Shown here: positions 33,416-43,043 of the stretch, piece after piece
How positions within the stretch are numbered: position 1 is the stretch's first letter
Layout of the letters: each line of letters begins with the position of its first letter
Source of the DNA: JBBQWZ01 sp038210135
GTDB lineage: Bacteria; Acidobacteriota; Terriglobia; Bryobacterales; Bryobacteraceae
Assembly (NCBI GenBank): GCA_038210135.1
Contig: JBBQWZ010000036.1
Location: forward strand, 9,640-73,639
Direction: 5' to 3'
Length of the DNA: 64,000 nt
Program-made: the position numbers and the translations under genes
The notes under the pieces: model-generated
Told to the model about the DNA's origin: nothing
Database searches by the model: none
The model's input: the letters and a program-made list of their open reading frames with translations, nothing else

Positions 33416-33721
33416 TTAAGAAAGAGGATACGGGACAGCGACCGCATCGTAAATATCCATTTCGCCGCGCTCCGCAGCCAGTTCGCGGATCGCCTTCACG
33501 AACTCGGCCGAAGCGGGAACGGCAAAGTGCGCCGCCAGCGCGGCCTTGTCCGCCCACTGCTCGGCGAACACCAGGCGGAGCGGATTCTCAACATCGCGGT
33601 GCACGGCATGTGAAATACAACCCGGCTCCGTGCGCGACCTCCGGACATGCACCAGGCTGTGTTCGAGCAACGCGTCAAACGTGTCCGCGCGAGCGACCAC
33701 GCTGCCGGTGACAAGGATCAT
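33416..33721 (-). CDS. Antibiotic-biosynthesis-monooxygenase (ABM) domain protein
   Basis: This 101-residue protein shows the ABM ferredoxin-like pattern: MILVTGSVVARADTFDALLE, then RTEPGCISHAVHRDVENPLRLVF, AEQWADKAALAAHF, and a helix before the end. Such dimers act as quinol monooxygenases, heme-degrading enzymes or are of unknown role. Similarity to YgiN-type quinol monooxygenases is the closest guess. The ATG at 33721 gives the usual length. It lies 29 bases downstream of the CaCA exchanger gene in the same direction, so it is probably in the nadB-exchanger operon. Confidence 0.75.
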   Translation of the reverse strand: MILVTGSVVARADTFDALLEHSLVHVRRSRTEPGCISHAVHRDVENPLRLVFAEQWADKAALAAHFAVPASAEFVKAIRELAAERGEMDIYDAVAVPYPLS

Positions 33722-33750
33722 GGGAGTACGATAGCAGGCGGCGCGTGCGT

Positions 33751-35022
33751 CTAGCGGCGCACGTGGGCGCGCCACATTTCGCCGAATTGGACGAACGCTT
33801 TCGGCGCCTGCCGCGAAACAAGAATCCGCCCGATTTCGATCGCCGCCCAGAGGAAGTAAATCACCGTGACCACCCAATGCGCTTCGGTCGCGTAGGGAGT
33901 CGGCGAAAACGCGAACTGGCCGAGGAACAACCCTAACAATGCGGCGGCCTCCCACCAGGCGAGCTCCATGTTCAACAGAAAGAGCAATCCGACCAGCGCT
34001 TGCGCCAGCGTCATCAACAGTTCCAGGCTCTGCTGCGCGTCGAGCGGAATCGACGACACTTCGCCGCGGCTGACCGAGTACACCACCGGAAGCATGGCGA
34101 CCAGCAGCGTCCATTGATTGATGTTGCTCGAAACCATGTTCATCAGCGCCATCGGGGCGCCCGTGACAGTGCGCGCCCAGTAGTATGTCGACGCGATCTC
34201 CGGGAACTCGGAAACGAACGGCGCGACATATTGAATAAAGACGAAACTCGGAATTCCAATCGCGGTAGAGAGCGCCAGCAGGCCGCCAAGAAACGGTTCC
34301 GCGCTGAAGTAGATTAGCGCTCCACCGGCGACGAAGAGCGCCGCGATGATCGTGGTCCGGACGGCGGGCTTCGATTGGACGATCGTGCGCGGGATCAGCT
34401 CCAGGTCCTCGATCGCGTCCGATTCTTCAGCAGGCATGCGGCTCAGGATCGCAAGGTACGCCGCGTACATCACAAATAGCACCGCTCCGTCGATCAGATC
34501 GAGCGAAGCCTTCGAGTACACGAAGAACATGTACAGCAGCGGAGCCGCCAGGCCGATCACCTCAACCGAATGCGCTTTCGGCAGGTAAATTACGTTCATC
34601 GGTTCGCCCGTCTTCTTGCGATGCGCCCGCGCCGCCGTGAAATAGATCATCGGCCATCCGAACCCGGTCAGCAGCAGCAACGCGCCTGTCAGGTTCGCCA
34701 GCAGCAGCGGAACCTGCTGCTTCCACGCGAGCACCGCTTCGACGGCGAATTCCGGCAGCGTCTGCAGCCACGCCAGAATCGCGAGCGCGAAGCCCTGCGC
34801 GATAAAGAATTGCGCCGATTCCGCCGCCCACGCAATCAGCACGGCTGCAATTAAGATCGCCGGAGCCGCCCACAGAATGGTCCTCGGACTCGCCTGATGC
34901 AGTGGCACCGCGGCCAATAGAAGCATCAGAAAAAAGACGCCGGACTGCCGCTCCTTCGGAGGCGCACCGTCGACTCGCAACGGCTTCGGCATCCGTTGCG
35001 GATCAGCGGAACGACGGCTCAT
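33751..35022 (-). CDS. Sodium/calcium exchanger (CaCA) family membrane protein
   Basis: This 423-residue inner-membrane protein has about eleven helices. It contains the two inverted alpha-repeats of cation/Ca2+ exchangers: LAWLQTLPEFAVEAVLAW in the first half and APFVSEFPEIASTYYWAR followed by ALMNMVSSNINQW in the second. The acidic residues in the LPE and SEFPE stretches correspond to ion-binding positions. A cytosolic loop with an acidic stretch (EESDAIEDLELIP) separates the halves. The transported ion is unknown. It overlaps the nadB stop by 20 bases. Confidence 0.8.
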   Translation of the reverse strand: MSRRSADPQRMPKPLRVDGAPPKERQSGVFFLMLLLAAVPLHQASPRTILWAAPAILIAAVLIAWAAESAQFFIAQGFALAILAWLQTLPEFAVEAVLAWKQQVPLLLANLTGALLLLTGFGWPMIYFTAARAHRKKTGEPMNVIYLPKAHSVEVIGLAAPLLYMFFVYSKASLDLIDGAVLFVMYAAYLAILSRMPAEESDAIEDLELIPRTIVQSKPAVRTTIIAALFVAGGALIYFSAEPFLGGLLALSTAIGIPSFVFIQYVAPFVSEFPEIASTYYWARTVTGAPMALMNMVSSNINQWTLLVAMLPVVYSVSRGEVSSIPLDAQQSLELLMTLAQALVGLLFLLNMELAWWEAAALLGLFLGQFAFSPTPYATEAHWVVTVIYFLWAAIEIGRILVSRQAPKAFVQFGEMWRAHVRR

Positions 35023-36529
35023 GTTGGATCGTAATCGACGAATGCTTTTGGAATTCCGGTCGGCGAGTGGGGAAGTCTTCGCGATAATGTCCGCCGCGAC
35101 TCTCTTCGCGCGCCAGACCGCAGCGCGCGATCAAAAGCGCAACTTCGCGGATGTTTCGGCGCTCAAAGTCTTCACGTCGTGGGTGATGTACCGGCTCAGC
35201 GCCGCCGTCCGCTAAATCGGAAATCGCTTTCAAAAGCGACGTGGCGGAACGCACCAGGCCACACTGGTTCCACGCGATCCGTCGGAGATCGTCGGCGCTA
35301 CGCTGCGGAAAGACAGCCGTCGGAGCAATGCCTTCGAGCCGCGACGCGGAAGCCAGTGTCCGCATGGCGGATCCGGCGCGGGCCCCAAAAACGACGCCCT
35401 CGAGCAAAGAATTACTGGCTAACCGGTTCGCGCCATGTACGCCGGTGCAGGCTGCTTCTCCGGCGGCGAACAATCGGCCCAGCGTCGTCCGGCCATCCAG
35501 ATCCGTTCGGACGCCGCCCATCGCATAATGCGCCGCCGGATGCACCGGGACCGGCGTCGTCGTAAAGTCGATGCCGAATCGCAGGCACGTTTCGTAAATG
35601 CGCGGAAAGCGATTCTTCAGATACGGACCGTCGAGGTGCGTCAAGTCGAGGTACACATGCTTCTCGCCGGTGCGTTTCAGCTCGGCGACGATCGACCGGG
35701 ACACCACGTCGCGCGGAGCCAGTTCCTCGCGCTTGTCGTACCGCGCCATGAAGCGTTCGCCCGCTCCGTTGCGCAAATACGCTCCATCTCCACGCAATGC
35801 TTCCGACAGTAGAAATCGCGGAGCGCCTTCCACATGCAGCGCGGTCGGATGGAACTGCACAAATTCGATATCGCTGATTTCGGCACCGGCGCGATACGCC
35901 ACCGCGACACCGTCGCCCGTTGCGACGTTCGGATTCGTCGTTTCGAGAAACACGTGACCCAGCCCGCCAGTCGCCAGCAGTGTCGCCCGAGCTTGGATCC
36001 GCACGGAACGCTTGGCCCGTTCGTCGCATGCGATAGCGCCCGCCACTTCGCCGTTTTGAACCAATAAATCGGTGATCGCGGAAAAACTTTGGAAGCGGAT
36101 GTTGGGTAGCGACGCCGCTTTCTCGTACAGCGTCCGCGCGATCTCGTGACCCGTCGAGTCGCCGTGCGCATGCAGCACCCGGTTCCGCGAATGCGCGCCC
36201 TCGCGCGCGAATTGCAGTTTACCGCCGACGCGGTCAAACGCCGCGCCCCATGCAATCAGTTGCTCGATCGCCCGCGGACCGTCGTCGACGAGCACGTGCA
36301 CCGCCTCGCGATCGGAGAGTCCGTCGCCCGCGATCAGCGTGTCCTGCTCGTGGAGCTCCACTTCGTCGTCATCGTTCAGCGCGGCCGCGATGCCGCCCTG
36401 CGCGTATTCGGACGACGATTCCTGGAGAGTGTCTTTCGCGACCACCAGCACTTCGCCGGCTGCGGCAAGCTCAATCGCAGCGCGGAGTCCGGCGACACCA
36501 GCGCCGACGACGAGGAAATCAGGGTTCAT
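35003..36529 (-). CDS. nadB: L-aspartate oxidase
   Basis: NadB oxidises L-aspartate to iminoaspartate, the first step of de novo NAD synthesis, using FAD. The 508-residue protein starts MNPDFLVVGAGVAGLRAAIE with the FAD-binding motif. It has SSSEYAQGGIAAAL and HEQDTL near the N-terminus, and the fumarate-reductase-like HPTALH, HYAMGGVRTD and GEAACTGVHGANRLASNSLLE blocks. ATG 36529 aligns with the family. A longer in-frame start at 36556 would enter the short region shared with divergent aroB. nadA and nadC are not seen. Confidence 0.9.
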   Translation of the reverse strand: MNPDFLVVGAGVAGLRAAIELAAAGEVLVVAKDTLQESSSEYAQGGIAAALNDDDEVELHEQDTLIAGDGLSDREAVHVLVDDGPRAIEQLIAWGAAFDRVGGKLQFAREGAHSRNRVLHAHGDSTGHEIARTLYEKAASLPNIRFQSFSAITDLLVQNGEVAGAIACDERAKRSVRIQARATLLATGGLGHVFLETTNPNVATGDGVAVAYRAGAEISDIEFVQFHPTALHVEGAPRFLLSEALRGDGAYLRNGAGERFMARYDKREELAPRDVVSRSIVAELKRTGEKHVYLDLTHLDGPYLKNRFPRIYETCLRFGIDFTTTPVPVHPAAHYAMGGVRTDLDGRTTLGRLFAAGEAACTGVHGANRLASNSLLEGVVFGARAGSAMRTLASASRLEGIAPTAVFPQRSADDLRRIAWNQCGLVRSATSLLKAISDLADGGAEPVHHPRREDFERRNIREVALLIARCGLAREESRGGHYREDFPTRRPEFQKHSSITIQHEPSFR

Positions 36530-36571
36530 GGAGGGGACGGGCGCTTTCCTCCTCATGGTACAACGGTCGAT

Positions 36572-37645
36572 ATGCCCGCCTTTCGCGTCGAAACGGCGAC
36601 CCGCACTTACGATGCGGTTGTCGAACGAGGCGCACTACAAAAACTGCCCGCCGCCATCCCGGATTCCGCCGGGATCATCTTCGTCGTTACGACGCGCGAC
36701 GTGTGGGACCTGCATGGCCCCGCGCTCGAAGCTGCGCTGAATGGCCGCGAGCACCACATCCTCTATTTCGCGGGCGGTGAGCCAAATAAACGGATCGCGC
36801 ACGTCGAGCAGATGGCGGAGCAAATGGTCGAGCTCGGCGCGGATCGCGCCAGCCTGATCGTCGCTTTCGGCGGCGGAATCGTTACCGACCTGGGAGGATT
36901 CCTCGCCGCTGTTTTCATGCGCGGCATCCCGGTGATCCAGATTCCGACCACCCTGCTCGCGCAGGTCGATGCCGCGGTTGGCGGGAAAACCGGCGCCAAT
37001 CTCACCGGCGGCAAGAATCTGATCGGCTCTTTTCATCAACCGCTCACCGTGCTGATCGATCCGGATTTTCTGAAGACTCTCCCCGATCGCGAGTATCGCG
37101 CCGGCCTCTACGAGATCATCAAGTGCGGAATCATTCGCGATCGCGCTTTGTTTTCGATCCTCGCCGACCAGCACGACGCCGTCATCGCCCGCGAACCTGA
37201 GATCGAAGAGCGCATCATCGCCGCTGCCGTCCGCATCAAATGCGAAGTCGTGACGGCGGATGAACGCGAGGGCGATCTGCGCCGCATCCTGAATTTCGGC
37301 CACACCGTCGGCCACGCCATCGAAGCGGAAACGAGGTATTCCACCCTGTTGCACGGCGAAGCCGTCGGATACGGAATGCATGCCGCGATAGACATTTCGC
37401 GCGATGTGGCCGGCCTCGCGGAAGCGGACGCGCTGGAAATGCATGGCGTGATCGCGAGCTACGGCGCGCTGCCTCCTTTGCGTTCGATCGACCCGGCCGC
37501 GCTGCTTGCTTTGACCTTGCACGACAAGAAAACGATAAAAGGCAAAGTCCATTTCGTGTTGACGCCGCGCGTCGGCGAAACGTCGATCGTGTCGGGAATC
37601 GACGAAGCGGTGGTGCTGCGCGCCATTCAGGCGGCCATTCGATGA
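36572..37645 (+). CDS. aroB: 3-dehydroquinate synthase
   Basis: AroB converts DAHP to 3-dehydroquinate, step two of the shikimate pathway, with NAD+ and a divalent metal. The 357-residue protein contains GGEPNKRI, VAFGGGIVTDLGGFLAAVFMR, the GIPVIQIPTTLLAQVDAAVGG block with GKTGAN, and metal ligands in RRILNFGHTVGHAIE and LLHGEAVGYGM. The ATG at 36572 leaves 42 bases to the divergent nadB start, so the two promoters must overlap. Its stop overlaps the next gene as ATGA. Confidence 0.92.
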   Translation: MPAFRVETATRTYDAVVERGALQKLPAAIPDSAGIIFVVTTRDVWDLHGPALEAALNGREHHILYFAGGEPNKRIAHVEQMAEQMVELGADRASLIVAFGGGIVTDLGGFLAAVFMRGIPVIQIPTTLLAQVDAAVGGKTGANLTGGKNLIGSFHQPLTVLIDPDFLKTLPDREYRAGLYEIIKCGIIRDRALFSILADQHDAVIAREPEIEERIIAAAVRIKCEVVTADEREGDLRRILNFGHTVGHAIEAETRYSTLLHGEAVGYGMHAAIDISRDVAGLAEADALEMHGVIASYGALPPLRSIDPAALLALTLHDKKTIKGKVHFVLTPRVGETSIVSGIDEAVVLRAIQAAIR

Positions 37646-38379
37646 TTGTGTCGGGTACGACTCCAGAGGGCGCACAGACGGAAGAGCAGGCCGCGCAGTG
37701 GGTTCGCGGAATGTTCGGCAAGATCGCGAGCCGCTACGACCTGCTGAATCACGTCTTATCCTTCAATCTCGACAAACGCTGGCGCCGTCGCACCGTCGAG
37801 CGGATCGCTCCCTTGCTCCAAGATCCGAACGCGCGTGTCCTCGACCTTTGTTGCGGAACCGGCGACGTCATGCTCGCGCTCGAAGACCGTCGCGGAGCCG
37901 CCGTGCTCGGTAGTGATTTCTGCCATCCGATGCTGGTCGAAGCCGGCCGCAAAGTCAAGACCTCGAAGAAACGCTCGGAGCTGTTCGAGGCCGATGCACT
38001 GCGCCTGCCGCTTGCCGACGCGTCGCTCGATTTGATCACCGTTGCCTTTGGATTTCGCAATTTTTCGAATTACCGGCGCGGTCTTGAGGAACTGCTTCGC
38101 GTGTTGCGCCCCGGCGGAACCCTGGCGATCCTCGAATTCTCGCAGCCCACCAATCGCGCGTTCGGCGCGCTCTACGGATTCTTTTCGACGCGCGTGCTGC
38201 CCTGGGTTGGCGGCATGGTTTCCGGATCGCGCGAAGCGTATAGCTATCTTCCGGAGTCCATCCGCAAATTCCCAGGCGCCGAGGATCTGGCCGCGCAAAT
38301 GCGAAGTACCGGCTTTTCGAGCGTCGAGTTCGAACGCATGACCGGCGGCAGCGTCGCCCTGCATTTGGGTAAAAAGTAG
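37642..38379 (+). CDS. menG: Demethylmenaquinone methyltransferase (UbiE/MenG family)
   Basis: This 245-residue class I methyltransferase carries MFGKIASRYDLLNHVLSFNL, the SAM-binding VLDLCCGTGDV, LRLPLADASLDLITVAFGFRN and LRPGGTLAILEFSQP, all typical of UbiE/MenG. It would use SAM to methylate demethylmenaquinone in quinone synthesis. Acidobacteria generally use menaquinone, so MenG is the likelier role than UbiE. It is coupled to aroB by an ATGA overlap, which joins chorismate supply to a chorismate-derived quinone. Confidence 0.88.
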   Translation: MIVSGTTPEGAQTEEQAAQWVRGMFGKIASRYDLLNHVLSFNLDKRWRRRTVERIAPLLQDPNARVLDLCCGTGDVMLALEDRRGAAVLGSDFCHPMLVEAGRKVKTSKKRSELFEADALRLPLADASLDLITVAFGFRNFSNYRRGLEELLRVLRPGGTLAILEFSQPTNRAFGALYGFFSTRVLPWVGGMVSGSREAYSYLPESIRKFPGAEDLAAQMRSTGFSSVEFERMTGGSVALHLGKK

Positions 38380-38387
38380 CCACGCGC

Positions 38388-39938
38388 ATGGGTCGCGGAT
38401 TCGATCTTTCAGCATCGGCGGCTCGCCTTTTTGTGATGCTGGTGGCCGCCGCGGGAAGCGTCCTGCTGCTGATCCGCGCCCTCACCGGACCGTTCGCGCT
38501 GGTCCACAATCCGATCGGCCTCGAATGCGCGGTCGCGATTTCCACGCTCTTCGCCGTGTTTCTCTCACGCGACCCGACGACAGCCCCCACCGGATCCGGA
38601 TCACCCCGCTGGCTGATGGCCGTCGTGCTGCTCGAAGTGGGCGTCGCGTTCGGCTCGGTTCTGTCGATGCCTCTGGTTACCGACGACTACATCCACCTCC
38701 AGCAAATGGCAACCGCAGCCGATCGCATGCCTGCCGGCTGCCTGACGCATATCGCATCCGGGTCGCAATTCTACCGGCCGCTCGGCTGCCTGACGTTTTG
38801 GGCGGAATGGAAGCTGTGGGGCGCAGCCGCGATGCCGCGCCACGCCTTCGACCTGATCCTGCACGGCGCGTCCAGCTTGCTGTTCTTCCTGCTTCTGCGG
38901 CGGCTCGGAATCACTCGGCCCTTCGATATCCTCGGAGCCCTCGCGTTCACCTGGCACGGCATTCGCCCCGAAACCGTGGCCTGGTCGGCCGCGCGCTTCG
39001 ATTCGCTCGCTCTGTTCTTTTCTCTGCTCGCGGCCCTCTTCGTGCTCCGCCGGACGACCACCGGCTTGATCGCCGCGCTACTGGCCGTCGCAGCAGCGTG
39101 CCTGTCGAAAGAATCGGCTTTCGTCCTGCCGCTCCTCCTCGCGCCGCTAGTTTGGATGGACACCGAAAGCCCGACAGCCATCCGCCGGCTGGCAGCGTTG
39201 CTGGCAGTCGCCGCCGTCGTCTTCGTCATCCGCTGGTCGATGCTCAGCGGCGTCGGCGGCTACGTCGATGCGGCGGGAGCCCCCAAAGCTCTCGATTGGA
39301 ACGCGCTCGTATTCGCGAAAACCTTCTTCGCCCGCATCTGGGGCATCCTGTGGTTCCCCCTGAATTGGTCCACACCCCTCGAATGGTGGATGCGCGCCGG
39401 GTTCGTTTGCGGAATTGCCGGAACGCTCCTCCTGCTCAAGGCCCGGCCGAACCGCCGTCGCTTGGCGTTCGCACTCGGCGCCGTCGCCATCGCCTGCATC
39501 CCGGTCCATCACTTACTGCTCATCGACGCGTCGCTCGAGCGTTCGCGTTACCTGACCCTCGCCAGCGTTCCGTTCGTGATCGCGCTCGTGCTTCTCTGGA
39601 TCGCACTGCCGCGCCGCATCGGAATCCTCGCCGGCGTCCTGATCGTCACGTTTCAAGTGGCCGCCGTCGATCACAATCTCAAGACATGGCGCACCGTCGC
39701 CTACGCCCGCCGCGACGCATGCCGCGAAGTGGCGGGGATCGCGCAGAAGACCGAATCAAAAATCACGATCACCGGCATGCCCCTGCTGGTGGACGGTGCT
39801 TATTGGAGCAACGGCTTCGCCGAGTGCCTCTGGCTTGACTTCGGGGTGCCGATGGGTAAGGTCCGCGTCAACGGCGAGCCGCCCCAACGAGGCGAACTGG
39901 AGCTTCCCTGGGCCCGATTCCGCCCGTCCAAGCCATAG
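38388..39938 (+). CDS. Multi-pass membrane protein, probable GT-C-type glycosyltransferase
   Basis: This 516-residue protein has about ten membrane helices. An acidic motif LVTDDYIHL follows the second helix group, at the position where GT-C glycosyltransferases carry their catalytic Asp pair in the first outer loop. FYRPLGCLTFWAEWKLWG and the ITRPFDILGALAFTWHGIRPE segment resemble dolichyl-phosphate-mannose-protein mannosyltransferase-like proteins of Acidobacteriota. It would use a polyprenyl-linked sugar at the membrane. The acceptor is unknown. It starts 8 bases after menG. Confidence 0.65.
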   Translation: MGRGFDLSASAARLFVMLVAAAGSVLLLIRALTGPFALVHNPIGLECAVAISTLFAVFLSRDPTTAPTGSGSPRWLMAVVLLEVGVAFGSVLSMPLVTDDYIHLQQMATAADRMPAGCLTHIASGSQFYRPLGCLTFWAEWKLWGAAAMPRHAFDLILHGASSLLFFLLLRRLGITRPFDILGALAFTWHGIRPETVAWSAARFDSLALFFSLLAALFVLRRTTTGLIAALLAVAAACLSKESAFVLPLLLAPLVWMDTESPTAIRRLAALLAVAAVVFVIRWSMLSGVGGYVDAAGAPKALDWNALVFAKTFFARIWGILWFPLNWSTPLEWWMRAGFVCGIAGTLLLLKARPNRRRLAFALGAVAIACIPVHHLLLIDASLERSRYLTLASVPFVIALVLLWIALPRRIGILAGVLIVTFQVAAVDHNLKTWRTVAYARRDACREVAGIAQKTESKITITGMPLLVDGAYWSNGFAECLWLDFGVPMGKVRVNGEPPQRGELELPWARFRPSKP

Positions 39939-39983
39939 CGCCGATCCTTGCATTCCGCTCCGCCGTAAGATCCAATCAATAGG

Positions 39984-41294
39984 ATGCATTCGACGGGAAC
40001 CGCGGCCGCACAGCAGACCACAGGAATCGCACGGCGTCACCTTCTGGCAGGCGCTGCAGCCGCCGCGGGGATGTTCGGCCTGCCCGCCGCGAAAGCCGCC
40101 GTGATTCCCGACATCCTGCCGCTGCCCCCGAATTCGCTGTTCGATCGCGATCCCGAAGCCTATTGGAAGCGCATCCGCGACGAGCAATTCCTGTTGCCCG
40201 ATTGGCGGTCGTTCTTAAACAACGGCAGCCTCGGCATCGTTTCGAAGCCCGTTCTAAAAAAGGTCGCCGACTATCTCGCAGTCGCCGCCGCGCTCCAGAT
40301 GCCGGAGGCGTATCCGCGTTGGGGCTATGAAACGCTCGACGCCGAACGCGAGGAAATGGGCGCTTTCCTCGGCTGCAAAAAAGACGAGCTCGCGTTCGTA
40401 CACAATGCGACCGAAGCGCTCAGCACCTTCGCCAACGGCATCGACCTGAAGGCTGGCGACGAAGTCGTAATGACCGACCAGGAACACACCAGCGGCAAAT
40501 CCGGCTGGCGAATGCGTGAGGCACGCTACGGCGTTACCGTCCGCGAAGTGAAGCTGCCTCTGCCTCCGAAAAATCCCGAACAACTCGCCGACATCATGGT
40601 GTCGGCCATCGGTCCGCGCACCAAAGTCCTGTTTTTCTCCGGCATTACTTCGCCCACCGGCTTGATCATGCCCATCCGCCAGATCTGCGACGCGGCACGC
40701 GCCAAGGGCGTCATCACTGTCGTGGACGGAGCTCACATGCACGGCCAGATTCCCGTGAAAATCTCCGACCTCGGCTGCGATTTCTTCGCCGGCAGCCCGC
40801 ACAAATGGCTCTTCGCGCCCGCCGGCTGCGGAATCCTTTACGCCCGCGAAGATATGCAGGATCGCTGCTGGCCGCTGTGCGTCACGGGCGGCTGGGACGA
40901 CAAAAACCTGAAGGCGAACCGCTACATGCGCCTCGGAACCAACAATCGCGCGACGATCGAAGGCATGCTCGCCGGCTTGCATTTCGCGCGCGACATCGGG
41001 CACGAACGGATCCACACCCGTATGCACGGTCTCGCGCGGATGTTCTACCAACGTGCGTCCCGCCTGTCCTATATCGAAATGCTGACGCCCGACGACGACC
41101 GCATGTTCGGTTCCCTCATCGCTATCCGCTTCAAGAAGGATTCCAAAGCCGCGATGGAAGAAATCAGCCGTAAGAAAATCTGGACCAGCCGTAACGGCAA
41201 CGGTCAGATGCGCCTGTCGGCCCACATCCACACCCGTCCACGCGACATCCACGAATTCTTCGACATCATCGAATCCAACATGGGGAAGGCGTAG
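39984..41294 (+). CDS. Tat-exported class V aminotransferase-fold protein
   Basis: This 436-residue protein has a twin-arginine-type leader, IARRHLLAGAAAAAGMFGLPA. A PLP-dependent class V fold of the isopenicillin N epimerase/cysteine desulfurase kind follows. FLNNGSLGIVSKPVL, NATEALSTFANGI, VVDGAHMHGQIPVKISDLG and the Schiff-base lysine in AGSPHKWLFAPAG are all present. Tat export would let the protein fold around PLP before reaching the periplasm. The reaction (epimerase, lyase or aminotransferase) is not clear. Its stop directly abuts the start of the gamma-glutamyltransferase gene, so the two probably act in one pathway. Confidence 0.82.
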   Translation: MHSTGTAAAQQTTGIARRHLLAGAAAAAGMFGLPAAKAAVIPDILPLPPNSLFDRDPEAYWKRIRDEQFLLPDWRSFLNNGSLGIVSKPVLKKVADYLAVAAALQMPEAYPRWGYETLDAEREEMGAFLGCKKDELAFVHNATEALSTFANGIDLKAGDEVVMTDQEHTSGKSGWRMREARYGVTVREVKLPLPPKNPEQLADIMVSAIGPRTKVLFFSGITSPTGLIMPIRQICDAARAKGVITVVDGAHMHGQIPVKISDLGCDFFAGSPHKWLFAPAGCGILYAREDMQDRCWPLCVTGGWDDKNLKANRYMRLGTNNRATIEGMLAGLHFARDIGHERIHTRMHGLARMFYQRASRLSYIEMLTPDDDRMFGSLIAIRFKKDSKAAMEEISRKKIWTSRNGNGQMRLSAHIHTRPRDIHEFFDIIESNMGKA

Positions 41295-43037
41295 ATGCCC
41301 TGCTGCCCCTATCTCCGCCTCGGACGCTTTTGGGCCGGCATCCTGACCGGCCTGCTCTTACTAGTCCTCCCACTGAATTCGCAGGAGCGCTGGCAGGCTC
41401 GCTCGATGGTGATCACGCGCGGCGGAATCGTATCCACGTCGCAGACGCTCGCCTCCCAAGCCGGAGCGCAAATCCTGGCGCGCGGCGGATCCGCCGTGGA
41501 CGCCGCCATCGCCGCGAATGCGGTCCTCGGCCTCGTCGAACCGATGATGAATGGCATCGGCGGCGACCTGTTCGCCATCCACTGGGATGCGAAGTCCAAC
41601 AAGCTGACCGGCATCAATGCCAGCGGAGTCGCCCCGCGCGGTCTCAGCCTCGAAGCGCTCCGCAAGCGCGATATGTCCTCGATTCCCGCTTCCGGAATTC
41701 ATACCGTCACCGTTCCCGGTGCGGTCGACGGCTGGGCGCAAATGCACAAGCGATTCGGCAAGATTCCCTGGGCGGACTTGTTCGCACCCGCGATCTACTA
41801 CGCCGAAAACGGATTTCCGGTCACCGAGATCATTCAATTCGACTGGCAGGATTCGGCCTCAAAATTGAGCGGCGACGAAAACGCAACGCGCACGTACCTG
41901 CCTAACGGCCGCGCTCCCGCAGTCGGAGAAATCTTCAAGAATCCCGCCCTCGCCAAAGCTTACAAGCTGATCGCGCAACAAGGGCCGCAAGCGTTTTACC
42001 GCGGCGAAATCGCCCAGGCAATTCTAAGAACCTCCAAGCGTCTAGGCGGCACAATGACCGCCGATGATCTCCGCGCCCACGAATCGGAATGGGTAAAGCC
42101 CATCGAAACCAGCTACCGCGGCTGGAAGGTGTATCAGCTTCCGCCCAACAGCCAAGGCGTCGGAACCCTCGAAATGCTCAATGTAATGGAACAATTTCCC
42201 ATCCCCGAATGGGAGCCGCTCAGCCTCAACGCCTTCCATGTCAAGATCGAATCGCAGAAGCTGGCCTTCCAGGATCAGCGCCGCTATGTAGCCGATCCCC
42301 GCGTCGTCAGCGTTCCGACCACCGGTCTGCTTTCGAAAGACTACGCGAAAGAACGCGCCAAACTGATCAGCCTCGAGAAAGCCAATTGCGATACGGAACC
42401 CGGCAAACCCCCCACCTCCCTCGGTGACGCCGCCAAGGTCAACCACACGATTTATCTCTCCGTCATCGACCGCGACGGCAACATCGTCTCGTGGATCCAA
42501 AGCATCTCAGACATCTTCGGCTCGGGCGTCGGCGTCGATGACTTCGGCTTCGTGCTACATGATCGCGGCGGAGCCTTCTCCTCCGATCCCGGCCACCCGA
42601 ACGCACTCGCACCCGGCAAGCGGCCCTATCACACCATCATTCCCGGCTTCCTCGAAAAAGGCGATCAACACATCGGTTTCGGTATCATGCGCGGCCAGAA
42701 TCAGGCGCAGGCACAGGCGCAATTCGTGTCCTACGTCGTCGACCACGGCTTCAATATTCAGGCCGCGCTCGAGGCTCCGAGGTTCACCAAAACTACGCTC
42801 GGCGGCTGCGACGTCCGTATGGAGTCGCGTGTGCCGGAGCCCGTTCGCGAGGAGCTCGAGAAACGCGGCCACTGGATCAACCTGCGCGGCGAATACTCAG
42901 GCCTGATGGGCGGCGGCCAGGCCGTCATGCGCGATTCGAAGGCCAAAACTAATTACGGCGCGTCGTCTCCGCGCAAAGACGGAGCCGCGATTCCCGAGCC
43001 CGATTCCTACGATTGGCCGCCGGCGAAACGTAAGTAA
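41295..43037 (+). CDS. ggt: Gamma-glutamyltransferase family protein, exported
   Basis: This 580-residue protein has an N-terminal hydrophobic segment (ILTGLLLLVLPLNSQ). It then has the GGT blocks GGIVSTSQTLASQAGAQIL and GGSAVDAAIAANAVLGLVEP, with GIGGD. The autoprocessing threonine should be the T of KVNHTIYLSVIDRDGN, just before VSWIQSIS. GGT enzymes cleave gamma-glutamyl bonds such as that of glutathione in the periplasm. The usual TTHxS is replaced by HTIYLS, so substrate preference may differ. The ATG follows the upstream stop with no gap. Confidence 0.85.
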   Translation: MPCCPYLRLGRFWAGILTGLLLLVLPLNSQERWQARSMVITRGGIVSTSQTLASQAGAQILARGGSAVDAAIAANAVLGLVEPMMNGIGGDLFAIHWDAKSNKLTGINASGVAPRGLSLEALRKRDMSSIPASGIHTVTVPGAVDGWAQMHKRFGKIPWADLFAPAIYYAENGFPVTEIIQFDWQDSASKLSGDENATRTYLPNGRAPAVGEIFKNPALAKAYKLIAQQGPQAFYRGEIAQAILRTSKRLGGTMTADDLRAHESEWVKPIETSYRGWKVYQLPPNSQGVGTLEMLNVMEQFPIPEWEPLSLNAFHVKIESQKLAFQDQRRYVADPRVVSVPTTGLLSKDYAKERAKLISLEKANCDTEPGKPPTSLGDAAKVNHTIYLSVIDRDGNIVSWIQSISDIFGSGVGVDDFGFVLHDRGGAFSSDPGHPNALAPGKRPYHTIIPGFLEKGDQHIGFGIMRGQNQAQAQAQFVSYVVDHGFNIQAALEAPRFTKTTLGGCDVRMESRVPEPVREELEKRGHWINLRGEYSGLMGGGQAVMRDSKAKTNYGASSPRKDGAAIPEPDSYDWPPAKRK

Positions 43038-43043
43038 TCGTCG

